From: Molanna angustata
Lineage: Eukaryota > Arthropoda > Insecta > Trichoptera > Molannidae
Direction of reading: 5' to 3'
Assembly (NCBI GenBank): GCA_963576475.1
Contig: OY754981.1
Span: 19,558,570-19,622,569 of the forward strand
DNA length: 64,000 bases
This document shows positions 1-13,725 of the stretch, one piece after another. The notes beneath the pieces are model-generated. The model was given only the letters and a program-made list of their open reading frames with translations. It had not been told where the DNA came from and did no database searches. The stretch's first letter is position 1. Every line of letters begins with the position of its first letter. The position numbers were made by a program, and so were the translations under genes.

Positions 1-254
1 CCACTACATGACTGTATTAAGCTGAGACGCGTGTACGAAGGAACATTTTGTATGGTGTAGTGAACATTTAGCATGCCAAAAGCGACCACTACATGACTGT
101 ATTAAGCTGAGACGCGTGTATTAAGGAACATTTTGTATGGTGTAGTGAACATTTAGCATGCCAAAAGCGACCACTACATGACTGTATTAAGCTGAGACGC
201 GTGTATGAAGGAACATTTTGTATGGTGTAGTGAACATTTAGCATGCCAAAAACA
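1..254. repeat. 85-bp tandem repeat, three units
   Basis: Three head-to-tail units of 85 bp (1-85, 86-170, 171-254), each starting CCACTACATGACTG and ending in GCATGCCAAAA. They differ at only a few bases, for example GTGTACGAAGG, GTGTATTAAGG and GTGTATGAAGG. The array is cut by the window edge, so the real copy number is unknown. A single unit heads the related copy at 22.2 kb, which identifies the array as an expansion at one end of a dispersed repeat. Confidence 0.95.
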
Positions 255-1049
255 CCAACTTAGAGGATTCGTAGCTATGTTCTATATTTATGGATAAATT
301 CAGAATTTGAAGTAGAACACTATAACTTTGGATCCGCTCAATTCACAGAGCCCAAAATTTCAGAATATATAGATTGTTATAGGCTCACAAAACTTTTATA
401 CTCAGAATTTTGAATTTTTGTTTCAGTCAGGGGTTATCAACTTTTGAATTTTTGATTTATTTTTCCATATATCTCAGAAACCATATAAGCTAGAACGCTG
501 AAAATTGGTATAAACATAGAAAAATACAAAATCTCAAATCAGTTTTTTCAAAAAAAATCCAGGGTTTCTCAAACATTTTTTATTAAGAAAAATATTTTTT
601 TATTATAAATTTATGAGTTTGACTGCCTTTGTATATTTCCAAATATCGAAATATCGAAAAAAGCCGAAACACCCCAACTAGATAATTTAATTTTATATAA
701 AAAAATATTAATGTTGTAGTAGTACTCTCAAATTTTTTCTAACATTTTTTTTTTTAATTGAATTTAGTGACGACATCGCTTCATAGAATTTGTATGACAG
801 TCGCCTATACACAATATGTAAGAAGACTTAATAGTTTGATACTTCATCTCCAAACATACATACATACCATTATGCTGTTTTGATATTCCGGGTGGGAAAA
901 GAGGACTGACCTCCATACTGTTTTATCTTGATATACATACCAACATGTGTTAAAATTTTCAATAATTTGGTTTATAGTTTGATTTTAATTCTTCAACTTT
1001 ACCTACAATCGCTATGGACAGTTGGATCTCATGTGTTACATGAAACTAG
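1..1049 (+). repeat. dispersed repeat family A, copy 1
   Basis: After the tandem head the sequence runs through AT-rich non-coding DNA to a tail containing CCATTATGCTGTTTTGATATT and CAGTTGGATCTCATGTG. The same order of blocks recurs at 22205-23110 and, broken up, at 60380-61330. No ORF of any length is conserved between copies, so this is a non-autonomous element of unknown class. No clear terminal inverted repeat was recognised. Confidence 0.8.
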
Positions 1050-2984
1050 TATGTAATATTAAATCGACTTACTTATCCATCGGCTCGTCATCGCGAATGT
1101 AGGTGTGAATGACACCTTATTCTATGATAAACCATAGACAAAAACATCTTACTAATTGACAGACGTCACATGTCAAATAATTTTCTGGCGGGAAAATTGT
1201 CGCGTCGCGTTTATTTCGTTTCGCATACAACTACAGCCAAACTTTGTGTTCCTTGTTATACATAGAAAAATTACAAAGAAACACATTATGTGGGCACCTA
1301 TGTACCATCGCAAGTATTGTATAACAAAATGTCTCCCATGATTAAGTGTAAAATATAGAATAAGCATGAACCATAGATATATTATTCAGAGATAAACAAA
1401 CAGCCAATAGACGATACAACAAGACATGCCGGAAAATAGAACTAATTTATTTTTTTAAATAAATGGGTTTTTTAATTCATGAATCTGCACCTTTTAGTAA
1501 AATGAAAAAAACAACATCGCACAGCGTGCAAAAATTGTGTACAGTAACAATAAATACATGTTTTAAGATTATATTATTTTTTTCTTAAAGAGTTTATTTT
1601 ATCAAATGAATTTAATTTTGTTTTCGGTTTATAATAATGTGAAGGATGGTCAATTATAATATATAAAGGTCTATAGGTCTTTTCTGATATACATGGGTAA
1701 TTACATCATTCTCAATCTCCAACACTTCGAGAATAATTTATTAAAGCTGTTATAGCAACATATGAAGACTACAATTTGAGGGTATTCATTAATGTGACAG
1801 TTGAGATGAATTCAGTAATTAAAATGATAAATTTAAATGAACAAGATAAAAAAAGTGTGTCGACCACTGGCATAGACAACAAGTCAAATTCGTGGGTATC
1901 ATTGACGTCACAAGATGCGGTCAGAAATAATTACTGTTGGAACTTCGCGAACAGAACGATGACGTTTAAAGGAATATCCTTAAATGGCTGTGACAGAACT
2001 TAAAGCTTGGATAACAAGAAGTGGCAAGCGGTACAAATTGTATTCAAAAATAAACGGGGGTCTGGGAAACGGAGAGTAGGTACTTGAGCAGATAAACAGT
2101 GGACAGGGACGATTAATTAATAAATGGGCACCAAAGGTCTTTAAGGAAATTAATGTAAAACAATATTTAGTTATATTAATTTATATTTTTAATAAATAAA
2201 AATAAAAAAACTTGTTTATTTATTAAAAATATAAATTAATTTAAATGGAATTCCATCAAGAACTGATGATCAAAAAGTTAAATCTAATTGAGTTATATAT
2301 TTTGCATTTGTTCACTCGATCCTTATTTGTGGTGTCTGGGATGGGGAGGTATTTAAAAGACGAATAGACCATCAGACGAACTAGATATTTTAGGACTTTT
2401 CTTCTTTGCAACAAGGCAGATTTTTAAAATAATAGCAACTATATATGCTCACAGACATTTCTTAAAATTTTCAAATCAACGTTAATATTTTGTTAAAATT
2501 TTGATATTGTGTATCATAATAATTAAAAAAATAAATTACTACTATATTAGCTAAATAATTCCTTGGTAGCATTTTCGTAATCATCTAAGCTCAACAGTTT
2601 AGTTAATGTTTGAATCCATTACAACACTTTGATCAACAACAACAAATTCTACCTCGATCAATTTTTCCACATGTTTCCATCGAGTACGTAGATATCAATA
2701 TTAAAAAAAGACGAAAACATTTAAAGCCATTAGATCCACGCTGTATTTATCACAAAATTGAAATTTATAAATCCATGTGAAGTCGATGTTTCGACGCTGA
2801 ACGTCCATGGCAAGATTGGAGGTGTAGTTGAAAATAGGAATACAGGAACTATCATGGGTTGACTTGGGAATAGTAGTAATTTCTATTAAGATTTCTCAAT
2901 TAGCTTTGCTTAACATGTTCAAAATGAGTGCGGATTTTCTCATATCCTATCAATTAAAGTTTGTATTTCTCAAACACGATAAAC
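1050..2984. other. AT-rich intergenic stretch, no gene seen
   Basis: No ORF with recognisable protein character. The ORFs starting near 1156 and 1776 are short and lack coding features. The only notable structure is the long hairpin listed separately at 2176-2239. Confidence 0.6.
2176..2239. repeat. 25-bp perfect inverted repeat (hairpin)
   Basis: Arms 2176-2200 and 2215-2239 are exact reverse complements (TTAATTTATATTTTTAATAA... against its complement) with a 14-base A-rich loop. It is AT-only in the stem, so it could be a fold-back remnant of a MITE or LINE tail; nothing more can be said. Confidence 0.85.
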
Positions 2985-3600
2985 CATCTTGAAATATGAA
3001 GTTCATGACTTCATATATTTGGGCTCTAACGTATGTGATACCGGAGGTTGTGAAATAGTAATAAAAAGACGTTTTGCTATGACTATAGGTGCAATGGAGA
3101 TATTGACGCGAGTATGGAAGAACATGACTGTCATAAAAAATATAACGGCTGGACTGATCAGGGCTTTATTATTTTCAATATTATTTTTATGGTGTCGAAG
3201 CTTGGACACTGAGAGAGTCCAAGAGGAAGAAAATTTATGCCTTTGAGATCTGGTGGTGGAGGCGAATTTTGCGCATCCCTTGGATAGCCAGGAGAAGAAA
3301 TGTGTCCATTCTGGATGAGCTTGATATTAATAATTGTCTGTCAACGACGTATCCTCTGACTCTTTGGTCACATCGCTAGGAGATTGCCTTGAAAAGCTTG
3401 TTGTGATTGCCTTGAAAGCATCATAAAGGGACGAAAATCATGCGGTCGATCGGCGACTAGATGGAGTGATCTTGTTGAATCTGCTGAGGTCTTCAGTGAC
3501 TGGTACTCAGATTAGCATACAGGCGGGCCACACAAAAGTTATTGGTTACAGTCAACATCCTCAGTCACGAGGATAAGGACGAAAGAAATTAAATAAAGTG
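2985..3600 (+). pseudogene. RTE-type LINE reverse transcriptase C-terminus, degenerate
   Basis: The plus-strand translation begins YEVHDFIYLGSNVCDTGGCE, the typical 'YLG..I...G.. EIKRR' segment that follows the reverse-transcriptase core in RTE-like elements. It is followed by an IKRRFAMTIGAM stretch and, in shifted frames, by the 'W.WR..LRIPW' and 'SLGDCLEKLVV' parts of the same C-terminal tail. Several frameshifts and stops make it a fossil. The upstream RT core (F/YADD) is missing, so it is 5'-truncated. The clade is judged by eye from motif style. Confidence 0.75.
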
Positions 3601-5088
3601 GAAGGAAAAAAACATGATAATTAATGATTCTTGAGTTTTTGTGTTAACAGAATAGAAATCCATGGAAATCAGTGGAAAGGTTCTGTCGTTATTATAAATA
3701 AAATAGTGGAAAAATACTAATTTATTTATTTATTTTAATAAGATAATTCACGACAATTTATTATCAATATTTAAGTATTGTTCATATTATACAATGGAGG
3801 GTTTTATTTCTACATTTGTATTTGTAAATAATCTTTCATATAAAAAAACCACTTCAAAATGAATGTGTGTCAAGATACAAAAATATCGTGTTCGGTTAAC
3901 TCTACCTACCCCATGAGGGACATGGCGTGATGGTATTTATGTATGCAGTAATATTGTCTTTAATACAATTCGCCTATACAATAATACGCAAATTCTACAC
4001 AAATTGGCGAGTTTCATGATTTCTCATGATTTCCATCATCAAACCTCTTGGCTTAGTTCGGATGGAACCACCCCAGAAGTAATCCCTTTCCAATGAAAAA
4101 GGAATCATCGAAATCGGACGACGTGGTAAAGAATTATCATTAATTGCATACGACTTTGCAAATTGAAGAGTTTATTTTTGACTCGTGAGTTCCATTATCA
4201 GATCTCGATGAAATTCGTATGTGTGATCATCTCTGAAACACTCTCATTCTATTTAAAAATAAATCATTAGAATCGGACAATGTTGAAAAGAGTTCTTATC
4301 GCTAAGTGCAATTTGAAGTGTTTGATGAATTTCTCGTGGATCCCATAAAATAAAAATCATCGACATGGTCAACGTGGTAAAAATAATTGATATCCTCTTC
4401 CGATTTTGAAAGTCAGTTAAAAAGAGGATGATTGTTTCTCTTGCTTTGTAAAACACATATTTTTTCAGTTCATATTTAAGACCATGGCATGAGGATTAGG
4501 AAAAGACTAGATAACACATTGCCAAAAACGAAATTTAAATAGTATCGAGATTTAATGTAAGCAGTAGCTAATATAGAGTATAGATATTCATTTTCTATTG
4601 TTGACAATAAAACGAACCGATGTATTTTTGAACGGCAAATCTATATTTATGCCGTAACACAGTTATGACACCAACGCTCAATTATTTTTAGAGGATAGCG
4701 TGTCGTATATTTCAAGTTTCAAGAGCAATTTCACCGGTCATTTCTTGTTATTCAACAAATAAATATTACTAATATGATTAAGTTTTATTCCAGGAGTATA
4801 TAAATCTTTCCACGTTTATCCGTTTCCACATTGACTTTAACAAGGGGACTTTGCACTCTATCATATTCGTGGTAAAAAAATCGCGTCAATAGCACATCAC
4901 AAATTATACTATTTTATTATTAGTTTTTTATGCACGGCGCAACTCGGTAAGGTAAATGTTAAGCAATAAACTATCTCATGAAGAAAATCGTTTTATTTTT
5001 AAACTATTTATTGATTATGATATAAATTCAGAAAAAAATTATAATTGAAAAATTAACATAGGTATATAAGTAAGTTTTGAAAATATAA
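3601..5088. other. Non-coding stretch with a possible LINE tail
   Basis: No gene seen. Near 3900-3950 the text CTACCCCATGAGGGACATGG followed by CGTGATGGT and a GTATG-rich run resembles the 3' tail common on lepidopteran RTE elements; it is related to the tail seen on the minus strand at 13.33-13.54 kb. The rest is AT-rich sequence without recognisable content. Confidence 0.4.
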
Positions 5089-5201
5089 GGTCCGAATTTA
5101 TAAAACGTACTAAGAATTTTCTCAATGCTTAGCACGACAAATTCCATACATTTCTGTATTGTATTGACTTGAGCACTGAGAATGGTTTATAAATACGGCC
5201 C
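5089..5201. mobile_element. Short MITE with GGCCGNATTTATAAA terminal inverted repeats
   Basis: The left end GGTCCGAATTTATAAA is matched by the right end read in reverse, GGGCCGTATTTATAAA. Sub-terminal AGAATTTTCTCA and its partner continue the inverted repeat inward. At about 113 bp it is a snap-back, non-coding element. A target duplication is not clear, so the superfamily is not assigned. Confidence 0.65.
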
Positions 5202-5717
5202 TCAGTCTCCTGAGTCCCTTTCCTAGTCCTTTCTGTCCCTTTAGTCTCAAGTAATGGACATTGGGAAGTGGTGTGAAATTAAATTGAATATAAAAAGAGT
5301 AAAGAGTGTAGTGCTGGCCACAGTCCATTTGTTGAAAGATTGGACAATGGGGAATGGTTTAAAATGTAATTTAATAAAAGCGTTAGCCATAGCCCATTCG
5401 TCTTTATAAATTGTCATTAGAAGTTACCTATGATTAGTCGTTGGGTCCATCAGCCCTTCTTGAATGAATTCTTAGTAATTACATGTTTTTCAAAAAATAC
5501 TTTGTGACATAAATAAATAAATATTTAAAATCTAGATAATGCATAAGTAAATTAATTAAAAAATATGAAACCTTCCATGGTTCTTGCCTGCGACACGAAC
5601 AAAGAAAAATATGCATACATACTTACATATACCATACAATACTATGCTTAGATACCAAAGACATTATATACTAAATTACATACACATTACACAAAACACT
5701 AAAATATTATTATGTGG
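5202..5717. other. AT-rich stretch, no gene seen
   Basis: No feature supported. An ORF at 5584-5796 overlaps the start of an inverted repeat and lacks protein-like composition. Confidence 0.5.
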
Positions 5718-5874
5718 ATTTGATCGTAACCATGGCTACGAAAATCGAAAAAATGTTGAAATATTTTTGTATGACAAAATGGCTACATTTATATAGAAAA
5801 TACTTAGGAAAGACATTATAATTAAACGAAATAATAACCACGTTTTTTACTCAAACTCTAATAAATACTTGAAA
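5718..5874 (-). repeat. Inverted partner of the 6984-7137 segment
   Basis: Read on the minus strand, this segment reproduces 6984-7137 almost base for base (AACGTGGTTATTATTTCG, then ATAATGTCTTTCCTAAG, then the AAAATATTTCAACATTTT block). The plus-strand copy lacks about a dozen bases (TAGCCATGGTTAC) present here. It is one arm of the multi-level palindrome that runs to 8.8 kb. Confidence 0.8.
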
Positions 5875-5939
5875 ATATATGAACGAACTTCTGACATAAA
5901 AAACTTGTTTAGAATCAATTCCACTATTTATTTAAGACT

Positions 5940-5990
5940 ACAACCTACAACCGGTTTCGTGCTAAGCACATTTTCCGTAAGTTTTCCGCT
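5940..5990 (-). repeat. PLE terminus fragment with hammerhead-like core
   Basis: The minus strand reads ATGTGCTTAGCACGAAACCG, with GTGC/GCAC able to form stem II and GAAAC in the position of the hammerhead GAAA box. The 5' CUGAUGA box is eroded. It resembles the termini of Penelope-like elements, which are known to carry hammerhead motifs. Confidence 0.45.
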
Positions 5991-6227
5991 GACATTTAAA
6001 TAAACAAATATTTGCTTATGAAAAAAGTATATATTTTGGCATTTCATTCGTTGAATAAAATTGTAGAAAAATTGACAAAAATTTAAAAATAACACAGTAA
6101 AACATCAAAAAGTTGATTTTTCATTTGTCGAAAACCAACACACAGGCTATAAATCAAGCAATAAGCAAGTATTTATCTTTTATTAAAATCGTTTTTTATT
6201 GATGCTAGGCCAAAATAATACTCATAC

Positions 6228-7265
<1,038 letters not shown>

Positions 7266-7299
7266 TACCTAAGCATGTGTTTAATGCAGAAAAACTATC

Positions 7300-8265
<966 letters not shown>

Positions 8266-8284
8266 TTTTTCTTTCACTGTTTTT

Positions 8285-8773
8285 GTAAAAATAACATACG
8301 TACCGTTTTCAGCACAACAAATAAAATATCAACCTTTCTAAGAAACCCGAAAGACATCATTCCACTTGAAGCTCATGGAGTATATGAAATACCGTGCGGG
8401 TCGTGCAATAAGACTTATGTAGGAAGAACCAATCGAAAAGTTGAAGCACGAATAGCGGAGCACAGAGTCGACATGAGAAACAAAAAACTTACATCCTCAC
8501 TTGTACAACACTCGCTCACAGAAGGACATACAATAGATTTTGACCATTCAAAAATAATAGCAAGTTTAAACAGTGAACCTCTCAGAATTTACAGGGAAGC
8601 TATAGAAATATATAAGAGAAGGGATATAATGAACAATCGGGACGACGGAGTTCGTTTGCCTAGTACCTGGAAGAACATTTTATATGACAAACAATACAAT
8701 AATAATATTAATAATACCATAGCGGAAATAACCCCAAAACACAACAATAATAATATTAATGTCACAACTAAAA
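8285..8773 (+). pseudogene. PLE ORF C-terminus with GIY-YIG endonuclease, copy B part 1
   Basis: The plus-strand copy starts at KNNIRTVFSTTNKI and carries GVYEIPCGSCNKTYVGRT (GIY-YIG) and the EHRVDMRNKKL segment. It is nearly identical to copy A. The frame stops abruptly at INVTTK because a Helitron enters at 8774; it resumes at 11809. Homology to copy A shows exactly which bases were adjacent before the insertion. Confidence 0.85.
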
Positions 8774-8796
8774 TCTAAAGTAATAAAGCAATCAAA

Positions 8797-8838
8797 ATGT
8801 TAGTGTATGTGTGTGTGTATGTGTGTGTGTGTGTGTTT
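8797..8838. repeat. (GT)n microsatellite
   Basis: Short GT-rich run near the Helitron 5' end, interrupted by ATGT; the counterpart in copy 2 is the CA-rich run at 40925-40976. Confidence 0.9.
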
Positions 8839-9721
8839 GTCTCACGCCTTCTGAAAAACCAAGAGCATCTAAAAATCTAATTTATGTGCGAACGTGTACC
8901 TGTATACCTGATGCAGTGTCACGCTAAAAATAATGCGATAAAAATGCTGAATTTTAAAAATATTTAAATAATTATTTTTTTCATACAAAATTTTCCAAGT
9001 CATATCTGTCAAAAAAGTATACATTTTGCACGCAAATATCTGTTAGTTTAAAAGTTAGAAGTACGTATTTACACAAAAAAAATATATTTTGAAGTATAAC
9101 TTAGCGTTTAAGTGAAAAACATGGTGAATATTTGGTATAATTATAATGTTTAACTTATTTTTAAAGTAAGCCTTTTGTACATAAACGCCGCCATTTTAAT
9201 ATCTTTTCATACAATATTTCATTTTCCCACCGAATCAATATGTTCTTGAAAATAATAAACCTTTGAAATAAATGTAATTATGAAATAATAAAATGAAACA
9301 CAAGACATTACGGCAAGTTTTAAGACATATATTGTAAAAATGTGTTTTTTATTAGTAAAGATATAGGCATAATAAAATTGCATAATTTGTAAATAATATT
9401 TGATTTTTCTGACAATTTTCATTTTTATGGCATCGAATAAACCAATGTAGGTACCTACATATTCAAAAACTGTATCCGAACCATTCGATATTACTTACGT
9501 GTTCGAATCGTTTCCATGGCTACAGAAAGAATGTGATATTCAAATAAAATTTGTTAGGAATCGAATTTATTTAGAAGGTTGTTGTAGGTATGTACCTACC
9601 TAATACTATTTACTTACAAATCAACAATAATATACCTATACTGATTTCCTATAGGAAAATTATTTTATTTATTTATTTATCAACCGTTTGTCCGATTATA
9701 ATATAATGAAACTTTGGTGAA

Positions 9722-10370
9722 TTGTCGAGCGTATGCCCAGGATGGTTTTTGGATTTAAACTTTTTTCTTATTCTTCTTCTTCTTCGTGTATTTGGTCGTT
9801 TTACCTATGAAGGGGGAGTATCCTGGGAAAAGAAGGTCCGACTGTACCTCCATCTCTTCACAGGTCTTCCAGGACGGGTTCTGCATATAAACTTTTTTCT
9901 TCTTTTTCTTCAACGTGTACTTGGTCATCTTACCTATGAAGATGAACTATCCTGGGAGATGAAGGTCCAATTTTCCTTCCATCTCTTCGTAGGTTTCTGG
10001 ATTTAAACTTTTTTCTTCTTTTTCTTCATCGTCTATTTGGTCATTTTACCTATGAAGGTGGACTAACCTGGGAGAAGAATGTCCAATTTTCCTTCCATCT
10101 CTTCGCAGGTATCTGGATTTAAACTTATTTCTTCTTCTTCTTCTTCATCGTGTATTTTTGGTCATTTTACCTATGAAGTTGGAGAATCGTGGGAGAAGAA
10201 GGTCCAACTGTCCTTCCATCTCTTCGCAGGTATCTGGGTTTAAACTTTTTTCTTCTTCTTCGTGTATTTAGTCATTTTACCTATTAAGTAGAGCATCCTG
10301 GGAAAAGAAGGTTCTTTCATCTCTTCGCGGTTCTTCCAGGATGGTTTCTGGATTTAAACTTTTCTTAACC
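9722..10370. repeat. Helitron tandem array 1, about 105-125-bp units
   Basis: About five units, each with a (TTC)n run, a CATTTTACCTATGAAG block, CCTGGGAGAAGAAGGTCC and CCATCTCTTCGCAGG. The ORF over 9722-10006 is a by-product of the repeat and not a gene. The unit read on the minus strand resembles the 3' tail of the RTE element at 61820-61925. Confidence 0.85.
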
Positions 10371-10375
10371 GACTG

Positions 10376-10545
10376 ATGGGACGGGATGTAATGAAGGGAA
10401 GGGAGGCACTAAAGGTCCTGAAGGGACGGGAGGTATAAAACTGCCTGAAGGGACGGAAGGTACTGAAGGGCCTGATGGGAAGGGACGTAATGAGGGATTA
10501 AAGGGACGGGAGGTACTGAAGGGCCTGAAGCGGCGGGTCCTGGAG
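10376..10545. repeat. Helitron tandem array 2, purine-rich minisatellite
   Basis: Variants of GAAGGGACGGGAGGTACTGA repeated with GGGCCTGA spacers. One strand is almost all purine. The array is conserved in the inverted copy at 39230-39410. Confidence 0.85.
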
Positions 10546-11040
10546 TCTAATTCTTTTTCTTCTTAATTTTATGTAGACCTTTAGGGCAGTTTTTTTACAA
10601 ACTATTTCCTATTGTCTAATTCATCTTCTTCTTCTTTTATGTATACATTTGGGTCATTTTTTTATAAAAATTATTTCCTTTAGTCTAATTATTATTCTTC
10701 TTCATTTAAGTACGTAGACTTTTGGGAGAGTTTTAATACAAACTATTTCCAATAGTCTTATTCATTTTCTTTTATGTAGACCTTTTGGTCAGTATTTATA
10801 CAAACTATTTCCAATAGTCTAAATATTCTTCTTCTTCTTTTTTGTAGACCTTTGGGTGAGCTTTTATACAATCTATTTCCAATAGTCTAATTCTTCTATT
10901 AGGTATATGTATTTTTACTTATTTTATGTAGACCATTGGAATAGTTTTTTATACAAACTATTTCTTATACTTATTTTTCTCTTTTTTATTTAGTCTTTTG
11001 GGTTAGTTTTAAGTCTAATAGTCTATTGTGCAGAAATATT
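10546..11040. repeat. Helitron tandem array 3, about 65-70-bp units
   Basis: About seven units with TTATGTAGACCTTTGGG, ATACAAACTATTTCC and AATAGTCTAATTCTTC blocks. The corresponding array of copy 2 has lost part of one unit, a simple slippage or recombination difference between copies. Confidence 0.8.
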
Positions 11041-11808
11041 ACTAACGATATGCACACTTGATGAAAATACATATGAAATGAATGGGATATGGGATGTGAC
11101 GATATAACCTGCACTAGAATCTTTTCAATACTTTTGTTTAATTAAATCTAAACCATTTATATCATCCTATTTTGAATAATTTTCAACACCTAATATTTAA
11201 AGAATGGGGGTTGTGGCCATTACTGAACTCTTCACAACATTTATATTCAAATTAAAAACTATTTACTATAGTTCAAGTCTTCTTCTTCTTCGTTAATGAA
11301 GACTTTCAGTCAAATTGAGCAAAAATATAATGCACACTTGATGAAAAAATATAAAAACGAATGGGATGTGACCAATACTAGATCTTTTCAGTACCTACGT
11401 TTGTTTAATCAAATTTTAACCACATCCCAACATCCAAAATTACTAAATTTTCAATAGGTACACATTACAATTTGTTTTCGATGATAATATTTAAAAATGG
11501 GGGTTGTGGCCAAACCAATCTCTTTACAACGTTGATAAACAGTCATATTTAAAACCATTACGCATAGTCCATGCGAGCAGAAATTGTATAAATATTATAG
11601 GTACTTCATTCACACTTTATAGCAATATATAAAAAAGAATGGGTTGTGGCCATCACTTGAACATTTTACAATACTTAAACTCAATCAAATTTCAAACCAC
11701 TTTTCATAGTCTGATATTGCAAAATAATTGGGTGACAATATTATAAAAACGATTGCTTTTTCTTTCACAATTTTACATTCTTGGCCAACGGCGGGACATA
11801 AAAGCTAG

Positions 11809-12109
11809 TTAACAATAAATCACAACACAAAAATAATGATAAAATATTATTACCAACGAACACGACAGCAGGTGGGCGTGTCACAAGGAGCCAATCACGT
11901 CGCGCTAACAATATTTGACATAAGCGGCCATCTTGTACGCTACGAGTCACTTGACGGTGAGCTTTCAGTGTGAGTAGACGTGTGTCGCGCGCGTGCTTTT
12001 CGTTAAGTCCTTGAAAATGCCTGGTGATATTCAGGCGAAACGTCGGAAGACAAATGGTCTTAGTCAAGACCTACTGACACGGGAAAACCGAGATAAAAAT
12101 ATTATAACA
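11809..12109 (+). pseudogene. PLE copy B part 2: ORF end and terminus
   Basis: Continues the PLE reading frame broken at 8773: residues equivalent to NNKSQHKNNDKILLPTNTTA, then AGGRVTRSQSRRANNI, stopping at TGA 11916-11918. The terminal block follows, with GCCTGGTGATATTCAGGCGA and AACGTCGG (hammerhead-like), and stops at ATTATAACAT where a (TA)n tract begins. Removing the Helitron restores the continuity seen in copy A. Confidence 0.85.
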
Positions 12110-12538
<429 letters not shown>

Positions 12539-12594
12539 CTCACTAAAAATGATGGTGGAGATTTTCAAGACATTTTTATAAAATATAGAATTAA

Positions 12595-12690
12595 TAGATG
12601 GGTCGATGGCAGAGCACGAGTTCGAATCCTACCTCGACTATATGTACTTGTTCAAAATTAATATACGAATTAATACAAAATATTTTTTTA
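12595..12690 (+). mobile_element. tRNA-derived SINE fragment
   Basis: GCACGAGTTCGAATCCTACC contains a B-box (GAGTTCGAATCC) and is followed by CTCGACTATATGTACTTGTT. The same arrangement occurs in the fuller SINE at 37630-37815. The A-box end is largely missing. Confidence 0.6.
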
Positions 12691-13325
12691 GTAATAAAAT
12701 AAAATGTTGAGCGTAGTCCACGCAATGAATTTTCTAGTGATTTTAATGGTAAAACCATCATCCTAGGAGGTGACAATTTGAAACATCGAATGCGCTTAGA
12801 CCTATTAATTTTTAAACTAAATACCGGACATTTAAAAAAATCTTTCGTCTTGAATAGCAATATAGAATAGCAATCCCTTTCAAGCAAAGTAAACAGAAAA
12901 AGAAAACGAAAAAGAGTTTATTACGTAAATTGAACCAATTCAAATTGTTACATATTTATTTGTAATAATATAACGACAATCTTTTACAATTTTATTAACA
13001 GTAGAAATGCGTTTATGAAAAATATTAGGAAGTGTTGTTCGATAGCAAAATGATGTTATTTCAGAAAAAAATATATAATACTAGGAATTAAACCGTAAAT
13101 CAATACAATGTGAAATCGAATCAAATAAATTGGTTATAGCGTAATATGATATTTATAGCGGAAACGATTTCCTGTTTATATTACGTAATATGTTTATGAA
13201 TTATTATTTTGCTATAAAAAATAGGTACCTACCTACAGACGTTCAAATAATGGCGGTACTGGTTGATTTCTTTATAAACAAATATACGATGAAGTTACTA
13301 TGATTTTTTTTTTAATTTCTCGAAC
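12691..13325. other. AT-rich stretch, no gene seen
   Basis: No ORF or repeat recognised beyond short AT runs. Confidence 0.5.
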
Positions 13326-13540
13326 ATTAAACAAATACTATAATATACATACATACCATCACGTCATATCCCTTACGGAATAAGCAGAGAGAATCGAGAA
13401 AAGAGAGAATAGAGAATCGAGAGAATCGCCATACTTCTCTATTTTTGCACACATTCCTAGCTTCCTTTACATTCATGCATCGTCTCATACATGCTCGTCG
13501 ATTTTTCAAGCGTCTTATGTATCCTTCTTTCAATTGGAAA
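13326..13540 (-). pseudogene. RTE-type LINE 3' end
   Basis: On the minus strand the frame reads ACMRRCMNVKEARNVCKNRE, the terminal residues typical of a common lepidopteran RTE element (MRRCMNV.EAR.VCKDR), followed by the usual PSGK-like region, a GATGGTATGTATG tail and the end of homology near 13.33 kb. A related sequence with the same RQCMNV core is on the plus strand at 59590-59960. 5'-truncated and degenerate. Confidence 0.65.
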
Positions 13541-13609
13541 AATGTGATGGTAAACGAAAAAATAGTTAATATAGTTTATCTAGTTCACTAGTGGACTCGA
13601 AAGACGTTA

Positions 13610-13722
13610 AGCGGATTGCAGACCAAAAGCTAAACTAAGTTAGTTTAGCTTAGCTCGTATGAAAAACGACCTGAGCTCTGCGAGCTAAACTAACTTAGCT
13701 TAGCTTTGGTCTGCAACCTGCT
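13610..13722. mobile_element. PIF/Harbinger-like MITE with TTA target duplication
   Basis: Near-perfect fold-back of 113 bp: the left end AGCGGATTGCAGACCAAAAG pairs with the right end read in reverse, AGCAGGTTGCAGACCAAAGC, and the inner arms (GCTAAACTAAGTTAGTTTAG) pair too. TTA flanks both sides (13607-13609 and 13723-13725), fitting the 3-bp TWA duplication of PIF/Harbinger. No coding capacity. Confidence 0.75.
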
Positions 13723-13725
13723 TTA

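Larger units (their letters stand above)
8774..11808 (+). mobile_element. Non-autonomous Helitron, copy 1 (3035 bp)
   Basis: Begins TCTAAAGTAATAAAGC and ends GGGACATAAAAGCTAG, giving the Helitron termini 5'-TC and 3'-CTAG (CTRR). It sits between A (8773) and T (11809). The uninterrupted PLE in copy A reads AACTAAAATTAACAATAA, so the empty site is AAAA/TTAA and there is no target duplication, as expected for rolling-circle insertion. A short GGCC..GGC hairpin lies just inside the 3' end. No Rep/helicase ORF is present. The interior holds a (GT)n tract, three tandem arrays and about 0.7 kb of imperfect repeats. A near-identical inverted copy is at 37993-41007. Confidence 0.85.

Noticed and set aside
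9722..10006. 94-residue ORF with a near-identical partner at 39765-40049
   Set aside because: The conservation reflects two copies of a Helitron tandem array; the frame follows the repeat unit and has no protein-like features.
8774..11808. Satellite or segmental duplication explanation for the 3-kb inverted pair
   Set aside because: Flanks of the two copies are unrelated and the ends show TC...CTAG between A and T, which fits independent Helitron insertions better.
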